This document shows positions 51,200 to 59,035 of a DNA stretch of 64,000 bases, piece by piece. The stretch's first letter is position 1, and each line of letters begins with the position of its first letter. This DNA is from Treponema sp. GTDB lineage: Bacteria > Spirochaetota > Spirochaetia > Treponematales > Treponemataceae. Below the pieces are notes generated by a model. It searched no databases and was not told the origin of the DNA. It was given only the letters and a program-made list of their open reading frames with translations. The stretch spans positions 62,001 to 126,000 of the forward strand of contig JAEEYO010000025.1 in the NCBI GenBank assembly GCA_016288205.1. Reading direction: 5' to 3'. The translations under genes were made by a program, and so were the position numbers.

Positions 51200-51970
51200 T
51201 CATGCAAAGGTGATTTTATTCTCTATTTTTTTCTCCCCAAGAAGATACGGAAGAAAATACTCCGCCTGCTTTTTCCACCAGGGCCAGTCATGGTTCACGT
51301 CATGCCCCCAGAAATCAGTCCACGCATGTATTCCCTTTTTGTCCAGTGTGCCGCGCAAGTCTTTCAGGGTACGAACTCCGTCATCCTCCCACGCCCCCTG
51401 TCCCACGCAGAAAATTATCCTCCTCTGATTGTAGAGCCGGATATGCGGATGGTTTTCGTCCATGTTGCGCAGGAAGACCTCCACCGAATTGTCGTAAAGA
51501 GTCGGGTCCATCCAGCCGTGATAAAAATACGCGGAATCATACACCCCCGAAAGAGAGAGCATACCGCCGAAAAGATCCGGCCTCCTGAAAAAAAGAATCG
51601 CGGCATGAATCGCACCCATGCTCAGTCCCAGAAGCAAGGGAAGCTCCGACGAATTCTCCTTTTTCACGAACGGAACCACCTCGTCCACAAGATAATGGAA
51701 ATAACTCTCCTGCCTCGCGCTCCTCCATGAGTTCTCAATCCTTTCATCGGACCAGCTCTCCTCATCCACCGAATCCACGCAGAAAAGCTGAATCCTGCCG
51801 CCGTCTATCCATGGCGAAAGAGCGTCGGTGAAGCGGAAATCCTCGAAGTTGTGGCATTTTGAGTCCTGGGTAGGAAGCCCAATCACTGGAATTCCATCCG
51901 TGCCGTAAATCTTGATGTGCATTTCCTTTTCCAGGGATTTGCTGAAATGCGAAATTTCTCTAGATGTCAT
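51200..51970 (-). CDS. Alpha/beta-hydrolase, esterase-D/enterochelin-esterase-like
   Basis: 256 residues with AGGAGAAGAAA upstream. The nucleophile elbow is GLSMG (Ser117). The acid is probably within LFGGMLSLSGVYDSAYF or the following strand, and the catalytic His lies in the C-terminal FWGHDVNHDWPWWKKQ. There is no signal peptide. The family hydrolyses acyl, acetyl or S-formylglutathione esters, and homologues are often annotated as putative esterases. Ends 50 bases before the ATP-grasp gene; possibly an operon. Confidence 0.85.
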   Translation of the reverse strand: MTSREISHFSKSLEKEMHIKIYGTDGIPVIGLPTQDSKCHNFEDFRFTDALSPWIDGGRIQLFCVDSVDEESWSDERIENSWRSARQESYFHYLVDEVVPFVKKENSSELPLLLGLSMGAIHAAILFFRRPDLFGGMLSLSGVYDSAYFYHGWMDPTLYDNSVEVFLRNMDENHPHIRLYNQRRIIFCVGQGAWEDDGVRTLKDLRGTLDKKGIHAWTDFWGHDVNHDWPWWKKQAEYFLPYLLGEKKIENKITFA

Positions 51971-52100
51971 TTTCTTCTCCTGCCCTAATTGAGAGTTACC
52001 CGATTATAGCGAATTTCAGGAGCCTGTACAAATATGGATTTTTTATCGCGACGCATAGATTTTTCCTATAAACCCGCAGACAGTTATTTTCAAATTATTT

Positions 52101-52160
52101 GATTAGAATCTAACCATTTTAATTATATTCTAATCGAATAATTATCTTCTAACTAAAATG
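52101..52160 (+). promoter_or_regulatory. Repeats upstream of a sigma-54 promoter (candidate activator sites)
   Basis: GATTAGAAT (52101-52109) and ATTCTAATC (52127-52135) form a perfect nine-base inverted repeat. TCTAAC, TCTAAT and TCTAAC also recur at 52109, 52129 and 52148, that is every 19-20 bases, two helical turns. CATTTTA (52115) pairs with TAAAATG (52154). The group lies roughly 120-180 bases before the predicted start, the usual place for enhancer-binding proteins. The rest of 51971-52347 is AT-rich with no gene. Confidence 0.5.
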
Positions 52161-52254
52161 TTTTTTTCCGCATAGTTTCTTCTGTTTTTTTTATCTTATT
52201 CTATTACAATAAATTACCACACAGACTCAAAAAAGAGCCCGTACTTCAAAAAAC

Positions 52255-52270
52255 TTGGCACGGAATTTGC
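52255..52270 (+). promoter_or_regulatory. Sigma-54 (RpoN) promoter, -24/-12 type
   Basis: TTGGCACGGAATTTGC: GG at -24 (52257-52258) and GC at -12 (52269-52270) with exactly ten bases between. It matches the TGGCAC-N5-TTGC consensus at all fixed positions. Transcription is predicted to start near 52281, about 67 bases before ATG 52348. Treponemes are known to encode RpoN. Confidence 0.8.
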
Positions 52271-52347
52271 TTTTATTATTCCGCGGACATTCTGGCGGAG
52301 AGGAGGATGCACGCAAGTTTCGTGATTGAAAAAAGAGGATAAAGGAA

Positions 52348-53364
52348 ATGAAGAGACTTGAGACCCTGTATCAAGACATGTGCGAGGGAAAAATAAGCAA
52401 TGACAGGGCATGCAACATTATTATTGACGCAATCTACAAGAACAAGGTTTGGTTCGGTCTTGCCACGCTGGAGCTGGACGATCTGCACGACTTTCTGCTC
52501 TACTACATGGGAAAAGTAATGGTCGCCATGAAAAACTACAGGCCTGAACAAGCGGCTCTGTCGTCATATCTGTATGCGAGCGTCAACAACGCGCTTTCCT
52601 CATGGAAGAAAAAGCAAAGGCAGGTGATTCTTGCGGAAAAAAGCTTCAATCTTGTGCAGGAGGTGTATTTCGAGGAAAACTCGGGGCTGTATGATGTGAG
52701 GGAAGGTCATGTCGTGTGCCAGAAAAGCGACAGCGAAATCCGTCATTCGCTCAAGGAGGTTGAGGATTTCAAAAAATCATATCATCCTGTAACTTATTCC
52801 GGCAGAAAGTATTACAGGAACGGCGCGGCGGTTTTCAACAAAAGGATGGACAGACTGAGAAAGGAAGCGGTTCTGATTCTCATACTCAAGTGCTGTTATT
52901 CTGTGGGGCCGGACGAGATTGAGAAAGCATCCGTTCTTCTCGGGATGGACGTGAAGGAGCTTTCGGAGCTGATTCAGAAGGCAAGGCAGGTCATGGCCGA
53001 AAAAAAGAAGCATTTCGATGACATAAAGGCATCCAGGGACAACGCATTTTTCTACAAGCGCAAGTACTCCATGATTTCGGCATCCAGCGGCATCAGCCCC
53101 TATGACAGCAATATACTCAAGGAAAAGGAGGAGAAGAAGGACAAAAAATGGCGGGACAAGAACCTCAAGCTCAAGGGATTCCGGTCGATTGTTCCGTCAA
53201 ACATCACGGTGTCGAAGATTCTGGGCATGTCGGACAGGCACGTAAAATATATTCTCAAATCCGCGGAGAAATTTATAGACAATATTTCGCTAAAACGCTA
53301 TTATGATTGGCATGAAAATCTATTTGGCAAGCGGAAATTTGAACAAGAAGCGGGAAATGAGTGA
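52348..53364 (+). CDS. Divergent sigma-70-like regulator
   Basis: 338 residues, preceded by AAAGGAA. The part LDDLHDFLLYYMGKVMVAMK followed by FxPE-AALSSYLYASVNNAL (about 44-85) resembles sigma-70 region 2, where a DL-rich helix leads into SYL-xxxVxNxL. A lysine/arginine-rich linker follows. Two helix-turn-helix-like units are visible, ASVLLGMDVKELSELIQKAR and SKILGMSDRHVKYILKSA, the latter like region 4. Similarity is weak, and the recognition residues are not those of ordinary sigma-70. It is most likely a transcription regulator or alternative sigma factor. The gene is driven by a sigma-54 promoter and its 3' end overlaps rdgB by 53 bases. Confidence 0.55.
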   Translation: MKRLETLYQDMCEGKISNDRACNIIIDAIYKNKVWFGLATLELDDLHDFLLYYMGKVMVAMKNYRPEQAALSSYLYASVNNALSSWKKKQRQVILAEKSFNLVQEVYFEENSGLYDVREGHVVCQKSDSEIRHSLKEVEDFKKSYHPVTYSGRKYYRNGAAVFNKRMDRLRKEAVLILILKCCYSVGPDEIEKASVLLGMDVKELSELIQKARQVMAEKKKHFDDIKASRDNAFFYKRKYSMISASSGISPYDSNILKEKEEKKDKKWRDKNLKLKGFRSIVPSNITVSKILGMSDRHVKYILKSAEKFIDNISLKRYYDWHENLFGKRKFEQEAGNE

Positions 53365-53989
53365 GCTTTTTCCCGAGCACACAATTGTTACACCCAAGGA
53401 CGAGGGAATTGATTTCGATCCTGACGAGACCGGAAGCACATTCTACGAAAACAGCCTCATAAAAGCAAGCGCGCTGTACAAGATAACGGGATGCCCAGTA
53501 CTTGCGGACGACTCCGGAATCTGTGTGGACGCACTCGGCGGGATTCCAGGAATATTCTCATCGCGATACGCCGGCCCAGATTTTCCCCACGGACGTCCAG
53601 ACGGCAAAAAGACGCCCCAGGAAGACCAGAACCGTATGCTCATACAGCAGCTCAACGACATGCTCGCATCGGGCAAGGTTGACACAAGCGCAAGGGACGG
53701 ACTTTTCCCGAACGGCCCCAGAAGCGCGAGGTACATCTGTGCTATGGTCTTTTACCTTGGTCCAGGACGACTTTACGTGAGCCAGGAGACAATGGAGGGA
53801 ACCATAATAGAGAGAGCCGAAGACCAGCGTGGCGAAAACGGATTCGGATATGACCCTCTCTTCTTCCTGCCCCAGTACGGAAAAACGAGCGCGGAAATCT
53901 CCCCGGATGAGAAAAATGCCATAAGCCACAGGGGAAAGGCTGCCCGGATTTTGAAGCAGATTGTGGAAAAAGTGCTCTCCGGACAATAA
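53312..53989 (+). CDS. rdgB: XTP/dITP diphosphatase (RdgB/HAM1)
   Basis: 225 residues from ATG 53312, chosen because family members begin MKIYLASGN; ATG 53303 is in frame three codons earlier. Hydrolyses inosine and xanthosine triphosphates to keep them out of DNA. Motifs: LASGNLNKKREMSELF, FYENSLIKASALYKITG, CPVLADDSGICVDALGGIPG and a terminal NAISHRGKAARIL. The start lies inside the upstream regulator gene and lacks a good ribosome-binding site, so translation may depend on coupling. Confidence 0.93.
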   Translation: MKIYLASGNLNKKREMSELFPEHTIVTPKDEGIDFDPDETGSTFYENSLIKASALYKITGCPVLADDSGICVDALGGIPGIFSSRYAGPDFPHGRPDGKKTPQEDQNRMLIQQLNDMLASGKVDTSARDGLFPNGPRSARYICAMVFYLGPGRLYVSQETMEGTIIERAEDQRGENGFGYDPLFFLPQYGKTSAEISPDEKNAISHRGKAARILKQIVEKVLSGQ

Positions 53990-54034
53990 TCCTGGAGTTA
54001 AAAAACATAAAAAGCAGGGGTACAGAAAAAAAAT

Positions 54035-54085
54035 GCAAAAAAAATAAAATTTTTTGCTAAAGTTTGTATCCTTACTTACCGATAG
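54035..54085 (+). promoter_or_regulatory. Sigma-28 (FliA)-type promoter of the first flaB
   Basis: TAAAGTTT (54058-54065), a 12-base spacer and ACCGATAG (54078-54085), close to the TAAAGTTT-N11-GCCGATAA consensus with one extra spacer base. Directly upstream is an A-tract palindrome GCAAAAAA/TTTTTTGC (54035-54057), which may be curved or act as an UP-like element. Confidence 0.75.
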
Positions 54086-54149
54086 GTGTTAATGTAGGTG
54101 AATATGGCCGCTCAACTTCGTAGAAGACAACGCCAGTTCCTACAGTAAG

Positions 54150-54216
54150 AGATTGCAGATGTAGCCTTGTAATGCGGATGCAATCTTTTGCAAACAGGCA
54201 GAAAGGATTTTGCCTG
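54150..54216 (+). promoter_or_regulatory. Structured leader of the first flaB with CsrA-like site
   Basis: Two hairpins. AGATTGCA (54150-54157) pairs with TGCAATCT (54179-54186). CAGGCA (54195-54200) pairs with TGCCTG (54211-54216) around a ten-base loop GAAAGGATTT that presents GGA. A further GGA lies in the Shine-Dalgarno GGAGGA at 54239-54244. CsrA typically binds such paired GGA sites and blocks translation. Confidence 0.55.
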
Positions 54217-54251
54217 ACACAAAAAAACATAGTTCCACGGAGGAAAACACT

Positions 54252-55112
54252 ATGGTTATCAATCACAACATGAGTGCAATGTTTGCACAGCGTTCAGAAG
54301 GCCTCACAGAGGTTAACAATCAGAAGAACATGGAAAAACTCTCATCTGGCATGAAAATCAACCGTGCTGGTGACGATGCATCCGGACTGGCAGTTTCTGA
54401 GAAGATGCGTAGCCAGATTCGCGGATTGAACAAAGCTTCTGAGAACGCAAAAAATGGTATCTCATTCATCCAGACAACAGAAGGTTATCTGCAGGAGACT
54501 GAGGACATCATCCAGCGCATCCGCGAACTTGCAATTCAGTCAAGCAACGGAATCTACACCGATGAGGACCGCACAATGATCCAGGTCGAGGTTTCTTCTC
54601 TCATCGCTGAGGTTGACCGCATCGCTTCACACGCACAGTTCAACGGAATGAACATGCTCACAGGACGCTTCGCACGCCAGACAGGTGAGAACAGCGTTAC
54701 TGCTTCTATGTGGCTCCACATTGGTGCTAACATGGACCAGAGAACACAGGTTTTCATCGGTACAATGACCGCTGCAGCTCTCGGAGTACGCCAGGTTGGA
54801 ACTGAGGAAATCCTCACCCTCGCAACTCCTGAGGATGCAAACCGCGCAATCGGAACTCTGGACGAAGCAATCAAGAAGATCAACAAGCAGCGTGCAGATC
54901 TCGGTGCATACCAGAACCGCCTTGAGATGACAGTTATCGGACTCGACATCGGAGCCGAGAACCTCCAGGCATCTGAGAGCCGCATCCGCGACACTGACAT
55001 GGCCAAGGAGATGGTGGACTTCACCAAGAACCAGGTCTTGCAGCAGGCCGGAACAGCGATGATCGCTCAGGCAAACGCTCAGTCACAGACAGTTTTGTCT
55101 CTGTTGCAGTAG
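54252..55112 (+). CDS. flaB: Core flagellin FlaB (first copy)
   Basis: 286 residues from ATG 54252, with GGAGGA upstream; an in-frame start at 54210 was rejected. Subunit of the periplasmic flagellar filament core. The N-terminal D0/D1 region ([51 protein letters not shown]) and the C-terminal D0 ([20 protein letters not shown] to QTVLSLLQ) are joined by a short middle, as usual for spirochaete FlaB, without outer D2/D3 domains. The conserved stretch [20 protein letters not shown] lies in the D1 region where treponeme flagellins are reported to be glycosylated. Driven by a sigma-28-type promoter with a hairpin leader. Confidence 0.96.
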   Translation: MVINHNMSAMFAQRSEGLTEVNNQKNMEKLSSGMKINRAGDDASGLAVSEKMRSQIRGLNKASENAKNGISFIQTTEGYLQETEDIIQRIRELAIQSSNGIYTDEDRTMIQVEVSSLIAEVDRIASHAQFNGMNMLTGRFARQTGENSVTASMWLHIGANMDQRTQVFIGTMTAAALGVRQVGTEEILTLATPEDANRAIGTLDEAIKKINKQRADLGAYQNRLEMTVIGLDIGAENLQASESRIRDTDMAKEMVDFTKNQVLQQAGTAMIAQANAQSQTVLSLLQ

Positions 55113-55118
55113 AATATT

Positions 55119-55156
55119 GGGGAGCCTTGAAAAACTCAGGTTTCTTGAGGTTTCCC
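55119..55156. repeat. Short palindromic intergenic repeat after the first flaB
   Basis: GGGGAGCCTTGAAAAACTCA and the complementary side TTTCTTGAGGTTTCCC form a hairpin with several mismatches. It matches the repeat family (GGGAGCC, AAAAACT core). Lying just after the stop, it may terminate the flaB transcript. The rest of 55113-55360 has no gene. Confidence 0.5.
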
Positions 55157-55360
55157 GAATCTGCGGCATGATGAAATGCAGGAGAAGGGATTTTTGACTG
55201 GAATTCTTTCCCCTGCATAACTGTATGGACAGATCTTCTTGCGTAATCAAATCGCGAAAAAGAAAATCCGTTCAATGACTCCACCGCTCCAGATAAAACT
55301 GGGGCCTGATGTTTGAAATTACCCTCCATGAGGTCCGGGTACGGATCAGACGGTATGGGT

Positions 55361-55423
55361 TGTCATTTTAAGGGGCGACAAAAGTTTTCCTTTACAAAAT
55401 TTAGGTTTTGTGATAAAATGACA
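55361..55423 (+). promoter_or_regulatory. Promoter of the second flaB inside nested palindromes
   Basis: A sigma-70-type promoter, TTTACA (55391-55396), 17-base spacer, TAAAAT (55414-55419), is enclosed by a perfect ten-base inverted repeat TGTCATTTTA (55361-55370) and TAAAATGACA (55414-55423). An inner one, ACAAAA (55394-55399) and TTTTGT (55406-55411), lies between the promoter elements. The -10 is part of the outer arm. No sigma-28 consensus was found. Confidence 0.65.
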
Positions 55424-55503
55424 ATTCATGCCGTATGGGTCTGAAAAAATTTGTCGGTCAGGGGCGCAAAAACTGCCGGCAAGAACACGGACATACGCAG
55501 ACA

Positions 55504-55518
55504 CAGGCAAGATGCCTG
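55504..55518 (+). promoter_or_regulatory. Leader hairpin of the second flaB, shared with the first
   Basis: CAGGCA (55504-55509), loop AGA, TGCCTG (55513-55518): the same six-base stem as in the first flaB leader. GGAGGA follows 16 bases later (55535-55540), set in CATGGAGGACA, a plausible CsrA site over the ribosome-binding site. Confidence 0.5.
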
Positions 55519-55545
55519 ATGTGTAATGAATCATGGAGGACAATT

Positions 55546-56400
55546 ATGGTTATTAATCACAACATGAGCTCAATGTTTGCAAACCGCCAGCTTGGAATCA
55601 ACAACGATTCTCTTCTGGGCAACATTGAGAAGCTCAGCTCTGGAATGAAGATTAACAGAGCTGGTGATGATGCTTCTGGACTTGCAGTTTCTGAAAAGAT
55701 GCGCAGCCAGATCCGCGGACTGAACCAGGCCAACAGAAACGCCAACAATGGAATTTCTTTCATTCAGACGACTGAGGGCTACCTGCAGGAGACAACAGAC
55801 ATTCTGCAGCGCATCCGCGAGCTTTCTGTACAGTCTGCCAACGGTATCTACACAGACGAGGACCGCATGCAGATTCAGGTGGAAGTTTCACAGCTTGTAG
55901 CTGAAGTAGACCGCATCGCAAGCCATGCCCAGTTCAACGGTATGAACATGCTGACCGGCCGCTTTGCCGCAAACTCCATCTCTGGACAGATCATGCAGCT
56001 GCACATTGGTGCAAATATGGACCAGCGCATTGAAGCTTTCGTCGGAACGATGACTGCTGAGGCATTGGGACTTAAGGGCGCACAGGGACTTGAGGAGCAG
56101 ATCAGCATCTCTACACCAGAGGCTGCTAACCTTGCAATCGGCACCATCGACAACGCTCTCAAACTGGTAAACAAGCAGAGGGCAGACCTTGGAGCATACC
56201 AGAACCGCCTGGAAATCGCTTCCAGAGGTATTGCTATCGCAGCCGAGAACACACAGAGCTCAGAATCTGTCATTCGTGACACAGACATGGCAGCTCAGAT
56301 GGTCGAGTACACAAGGGATTCTATCCTTACTCAGGCCAGCACAGCTATGTTGGCACAGGCCAACAGCCAGTCTCAGAACGTATTGGCACTTCTTCAGTAG
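55546..56400 (+). CDS. flaB: Core flagellin FlaB (second copy)
   Basis: 284 residues from ATG 55546, with GGAGGA at 55535-55540; the longer upstream frame is leader. A close paralogue of the preceding Fla[40 protein letters not shown], then the conserved [20 protein letters not shown] and [20 protein letters not shown]. Differences cluster in the middle (about 165-205: [13 protein letters not shown] versus the first copy's [15 protein letters not shown]). Treponemal filaments contain several FlaB proteins in different amounts. The promoter type differs from that of the first copy, suggesting separate control. Confidence 0.96.
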   Translation: MVINHNMSSMFANRQLGINNDSLLGNIEKLSSGMKINRAGDDASGLAVSEKMRSQIRGLNQANRNANNGISFIQTTEGYLQETTDILQRIRELSVQSANGIYTDEDRMQIQVEVSQLVAEVDRIASHAQFNGMNMLTGRFAANSISGQIMQLHIGANMDQRIEAFVGTMTAEALGLKGAQGLEEQISISTPEAANLAIGTIDNALKLVNKQRADLGAYQNRLEIASRGIAIAAENTQSSESVIRDTDMAAQMVEYTRDSILTQASTAMLAQANSQSQNVLALLQ

Positions 56401-56410
56401 TATTTCAAAT

Positions 56411-56463
56411 CGCATCAGATGTTTGAGAGATATCTGGATGTCATCTTTTTAACAGATGATGCG
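56411..56463 (+). other. Large imperfect hairpin between flaB and flaG
   Basis: CGCATCA (56411-56417) pairs with TGATGCG (56457-56463), and TGTT/AACA continue the stem; the inside holds AGATATCT and GATGTCATC, both self-complementary. No T-run follows, so this may be an attenuator or RNA-stability structure rather than a simple terminator. A pyrimidine tract (about 56484-56510) separates it from the flaG ribosome-binding site. Confidence 0.4.
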
Positions 56464-56526
56464 TAAGAGTGAGGATGGGTGCGCCCCCTTCCCCTCTCTT
56501 CTCTTTTATTTCAGGAGGAAAAGTCC

Positions 56527-56901
56527 ATGAATGCAATAAGTATGATTGGACAGACAATGGCAATGGATGGCCGTTCTTTCGCAACAACCCCTGGAAGTAC
56601 CGTACCGCAGATAAGTTCGTTTGCGGCAACAGTTCCCGTGAGTGCTGCGGAAGTATCAGAGTATCTTGCCGATAATCTGGCCAAAACGAAACAAACTGTC
56701 CAAGAACTTCAGGAGCTTTCCAACATGGTTCTCGGACATAAACTTGAGTTCTCTGTCAACAGCGAACTTGACAAGGTTATTGTCAAAGTGATAGACCCTG
56801 AGACCAATAAAGTAATCAGGCAGATTCCATCTGAGGATTTGCAGAAAATCCAAATTCAGATGAAACATGCCATTGGGTTGCTCTTTGATGAAATGATATA
56901 G
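56527..56901 (+). CDS. flaG: FlaG-family flagellar protein
   Basis: 124 residues from ATG 56527 with AGGAGGAAAAG upstream. The disordered N-terminal part (to about residue 50) precedes a FlaG domain: LEFSVNSELDKVIVKVIDPE, TNKVIRQIPSEDLQKIQIQM and a final helix. FlaG proteins influence filament length or assembly in other bacteria; their exact role here is unknown. It sits between flaB and fliD, the usual place. Confidence 0.88.
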   Translation: MNAISMIGQTMAMDGRSFATTPGSTVPQISSFAATVPVSAAEVSEYLADNLAKTKQTVQELQELSNMVLGHKLEFSVNSELDKVIVKVIDPETNKVIRQIPSEDLQKIQIQMKHAIGLLFDEMI

Positions 56902-56964
56902 CAGTGCATCCTGTTTGCGAAAATGGGACGTATGCTTAAAACTATTTGAAGGGACGGGGATAGG

Positions 56965-59028
56965 ATGGCAGACGGAATCAGCATACCGGGTGTTACCGAC
57001 AAATACAAGACGAATGATCTCGTAGAAGCTCTTATGGAGACGGAGAGAATTCCGCTCAAAAGAGAACAGAACCAGCTTGAGGTGTACCAGAGTCAGCAGA
57101 ATGCTTGGCGCGATGTAAACCAGCGTATGTCTTCCCTGAGGGAAAGTGTGAAGTCACTTTATTCTTTTGAAAACCCTTTCAATAATAAATTGACCACATC
57201 CTCGGACGAAGTTGCTATTACAGCGGATGCTAATCGTAATGCTGACTGTGGTTCTTTTAAAATCGAAGTCATTCAACCCGCCACAGCAGACAGATTTCTC
57301 AGCGGCAACATTGACCGCAACATGAGAGTTGAATCAGGAATTTACACTTTTGTCGTAGGTGATAAGACCGTTTCATTCAACTGGAAGGGCGGTAAACTCA
57401 CAGATTTTGTATCCGCACTGAACAAACGCGGCACCAACGTAATCAAGGCAAGCGTAATCGGAGTGACATCAAAGGAACGCTCGCTTCTTATAGAATCCCT
57501 TAAGACAGGAAAGGGAAATTCACTTATTTTTAAAGACAAGGCGCTTGAGCTCGCCAAACAGATAGACATGGTGACGGAGTATGAGGCAAACACATCTCCC
57601 ATCGCCTCCAACATGGACAAATTCAAAACTCCGTCCACACTCACAGACGAACAGCAGAACATGCCGCCGATCACCAAAGCAGGTGTAAAAGCTGACGGCA
57701 GCACCATAACAATCCCCCCGCGCGGAGGAATAGAGATTCCCATTCCACAGGAAGTAAAGGATCTTCCGGACGGAAAGATTGAATTCGTCATGGACGCCCA
57801 GCCAACCGACGACATTACCGAGGAGCTCAACCTGGGCTCGGCGCTCGACATGGCAAGTCCCGGACACATTGAGTACAAGGGCGTTACCGTATACAATGAG
57901 GAAAACGAGACTACCCTTTCCATGGAGCTCGCAGACGTTCCCCTTGAGCCGATTGACGACGACCGCTTTGTTTTCATAAAGAACGAGGACGGCAGCGAGG
58001 AAGAGCTTTCCCCGGAGCACATAGTATCTGGAAGCGACGGAAAAGCCAGGATTGTCATTCCGCTCAAAGAGTACCCGGATGCCGTGGCCGTAATCATCAG
58101 GAACAGCAACACAGGAAAAACTCTCGCAATGTCCATGCCCGAAACCTATGATTCCGAGAAAAAATCCGGCTGCTCACCGAATCATCCCATTGTAATTGCC
58201 GACGACGCAATCATCAAATACGAGGGAATCACAATCACAAGACCCACGAACGACATTGACGACGTTGTGCCCGACGTTACCCTTCACGTTCACGAAAAAA
58301 CCGAGCGCACCGCCACAATCAACATAAAGGAAGACAAGGAAAGCGCAAAGGACGCACTGATAACCTTCGTCGGAAAATACAATCAGGTGATTGCCGAGAT
58401 GAACGTCCTGACATCTAACAAGCCGGAAGTCGTAACGGAGCTGGACTATCTGAGCGATGAAGAGCAGGAAAAAGAGATGAAAAAACTCGGAATGTTCCAG
58501 GGAGATTTCACTCTCAACAACGGAAAGAGCCAGTTCCAGAAAATCGTCTCCAACAGCTACAACTACGGATTCGACGCGGACATCACCATGCTGAACCAGA
58601 TCGGCATCTCAACCAACGCGAGCGGACGCTCCACTGGATACAACGCATCGCAGCTCCGGGGCTATCTGGAGATTGACGAGAAAAAACTGGACAGCCAGCT
58701 TGAGCAGAATATGTCGCAGATTAAAGACCTCTTCGGATTCGACACCGACGGAGATTTAATCATCGACAGCGGAATCGGTTATGAGCTTGACAAGCAGCTG
58801 ACCGCGTGGACACAAACCGGCGGCATAATCGCAACAAAGAACAGCACGCTCAAGAGCAATATTGACAGGACAAACTCAAAGATTACAAAGCTGGAAGCAC
58901 AGCTTGATACAAAGGAAGCCGAGCTGAAGTCGAAGTATTCCACGATGGAAAGCTCTCTGAACAGTCTGGAAAAGCAGCAGACAACGCTCAACAACTGGGC
59001 AGATTCCATGCAGAAAAGCCGAAAGTGA
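56965..59028 (+). CDS. fliD: Filament cap protein FliD
   Basis: 687 residues, larger than the enterobacterial cap (about 470). N-terminal D0/D1: ISIPGVTDKYKTNDLVEALM and PLKREQNQLEVYQSQQNAWR. An insert-rich middle (about 190-450) includes an acidic, proline-containing domain absent from short FliDs. The C-terminal part returns to the FliD pattern: ALITFVGKYNQVIAEMNVLT, QIGISTNASGRSTGYNASQL, then a coiled coil SNIDRTNSKITKLEAQLDTK to the end. It caps the growing periplasmic filament and is required for FlaB polymerisation. Confidence 0.93.
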   Translation: MADGISIPGVTDKYKTNDLVEALMETERIPLKREQNQLEVYQSQQNAWRDVNQRMSSLRESVKSLYSFENPFNNKLTTSSDEVAITADANRNADCGSFKIEVIQPATADRFLSGNIDRNMRVESGIYTFVVGDKTVSFNWKGGKLTDFVSALNKRGTNVIKASVIGVTSKERSLLIESLKTGKGNSLIFKDKALELAKQIDMVTEYEANTSPIASNMDKFKTPSTLTDEQQNMPPITKAGVKADGSTITIPPRGGIEIPIPQEVKDLPDGKIEFVMDAQPTDDITEELNLGSALDMASPGHIEYKGVTVYNEENETTLSMELADVPLEPIDDDRFVFIKNEDGSEEELSPEHIVSGSDGKARIVIPLKEYPDAVAVIIRNSNTGKTLAMSMPETYDSEKKSGCSPNHPIVIADDAIIKYEGITITRPTNDIDDVVPDVTLHVHEKTERTATINIKEDKESAKDALITFVGKYNQVIAEMNVLTSNKPEVVTELDYLSDEEQEKEMKKLGMFQGDFTLNNGKSQFQKIVSNSYNYGFDADITMLNQIGISTNASGRSTGYNASQLRGYLEIDEKKLDSQLEQNMSQIKDLFGFDTDGDLIIDSGIGYELDKQLTAWTQTGGIIATKNSTLKSNIDRTNSKITKLEAQLDTKEAELKSKYSTMESSLNSLEKQQTTLNNWADSMQKSRK

Positions 59029-59035
59029 GGACTAG

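Noticed and set aside
54035-54057. A-tract palindrome as terminator of rdgB
   Set aside because: The stem has only two G-C pairs; it fits better as an A-tract element upstream of the sigma-28 promoter.
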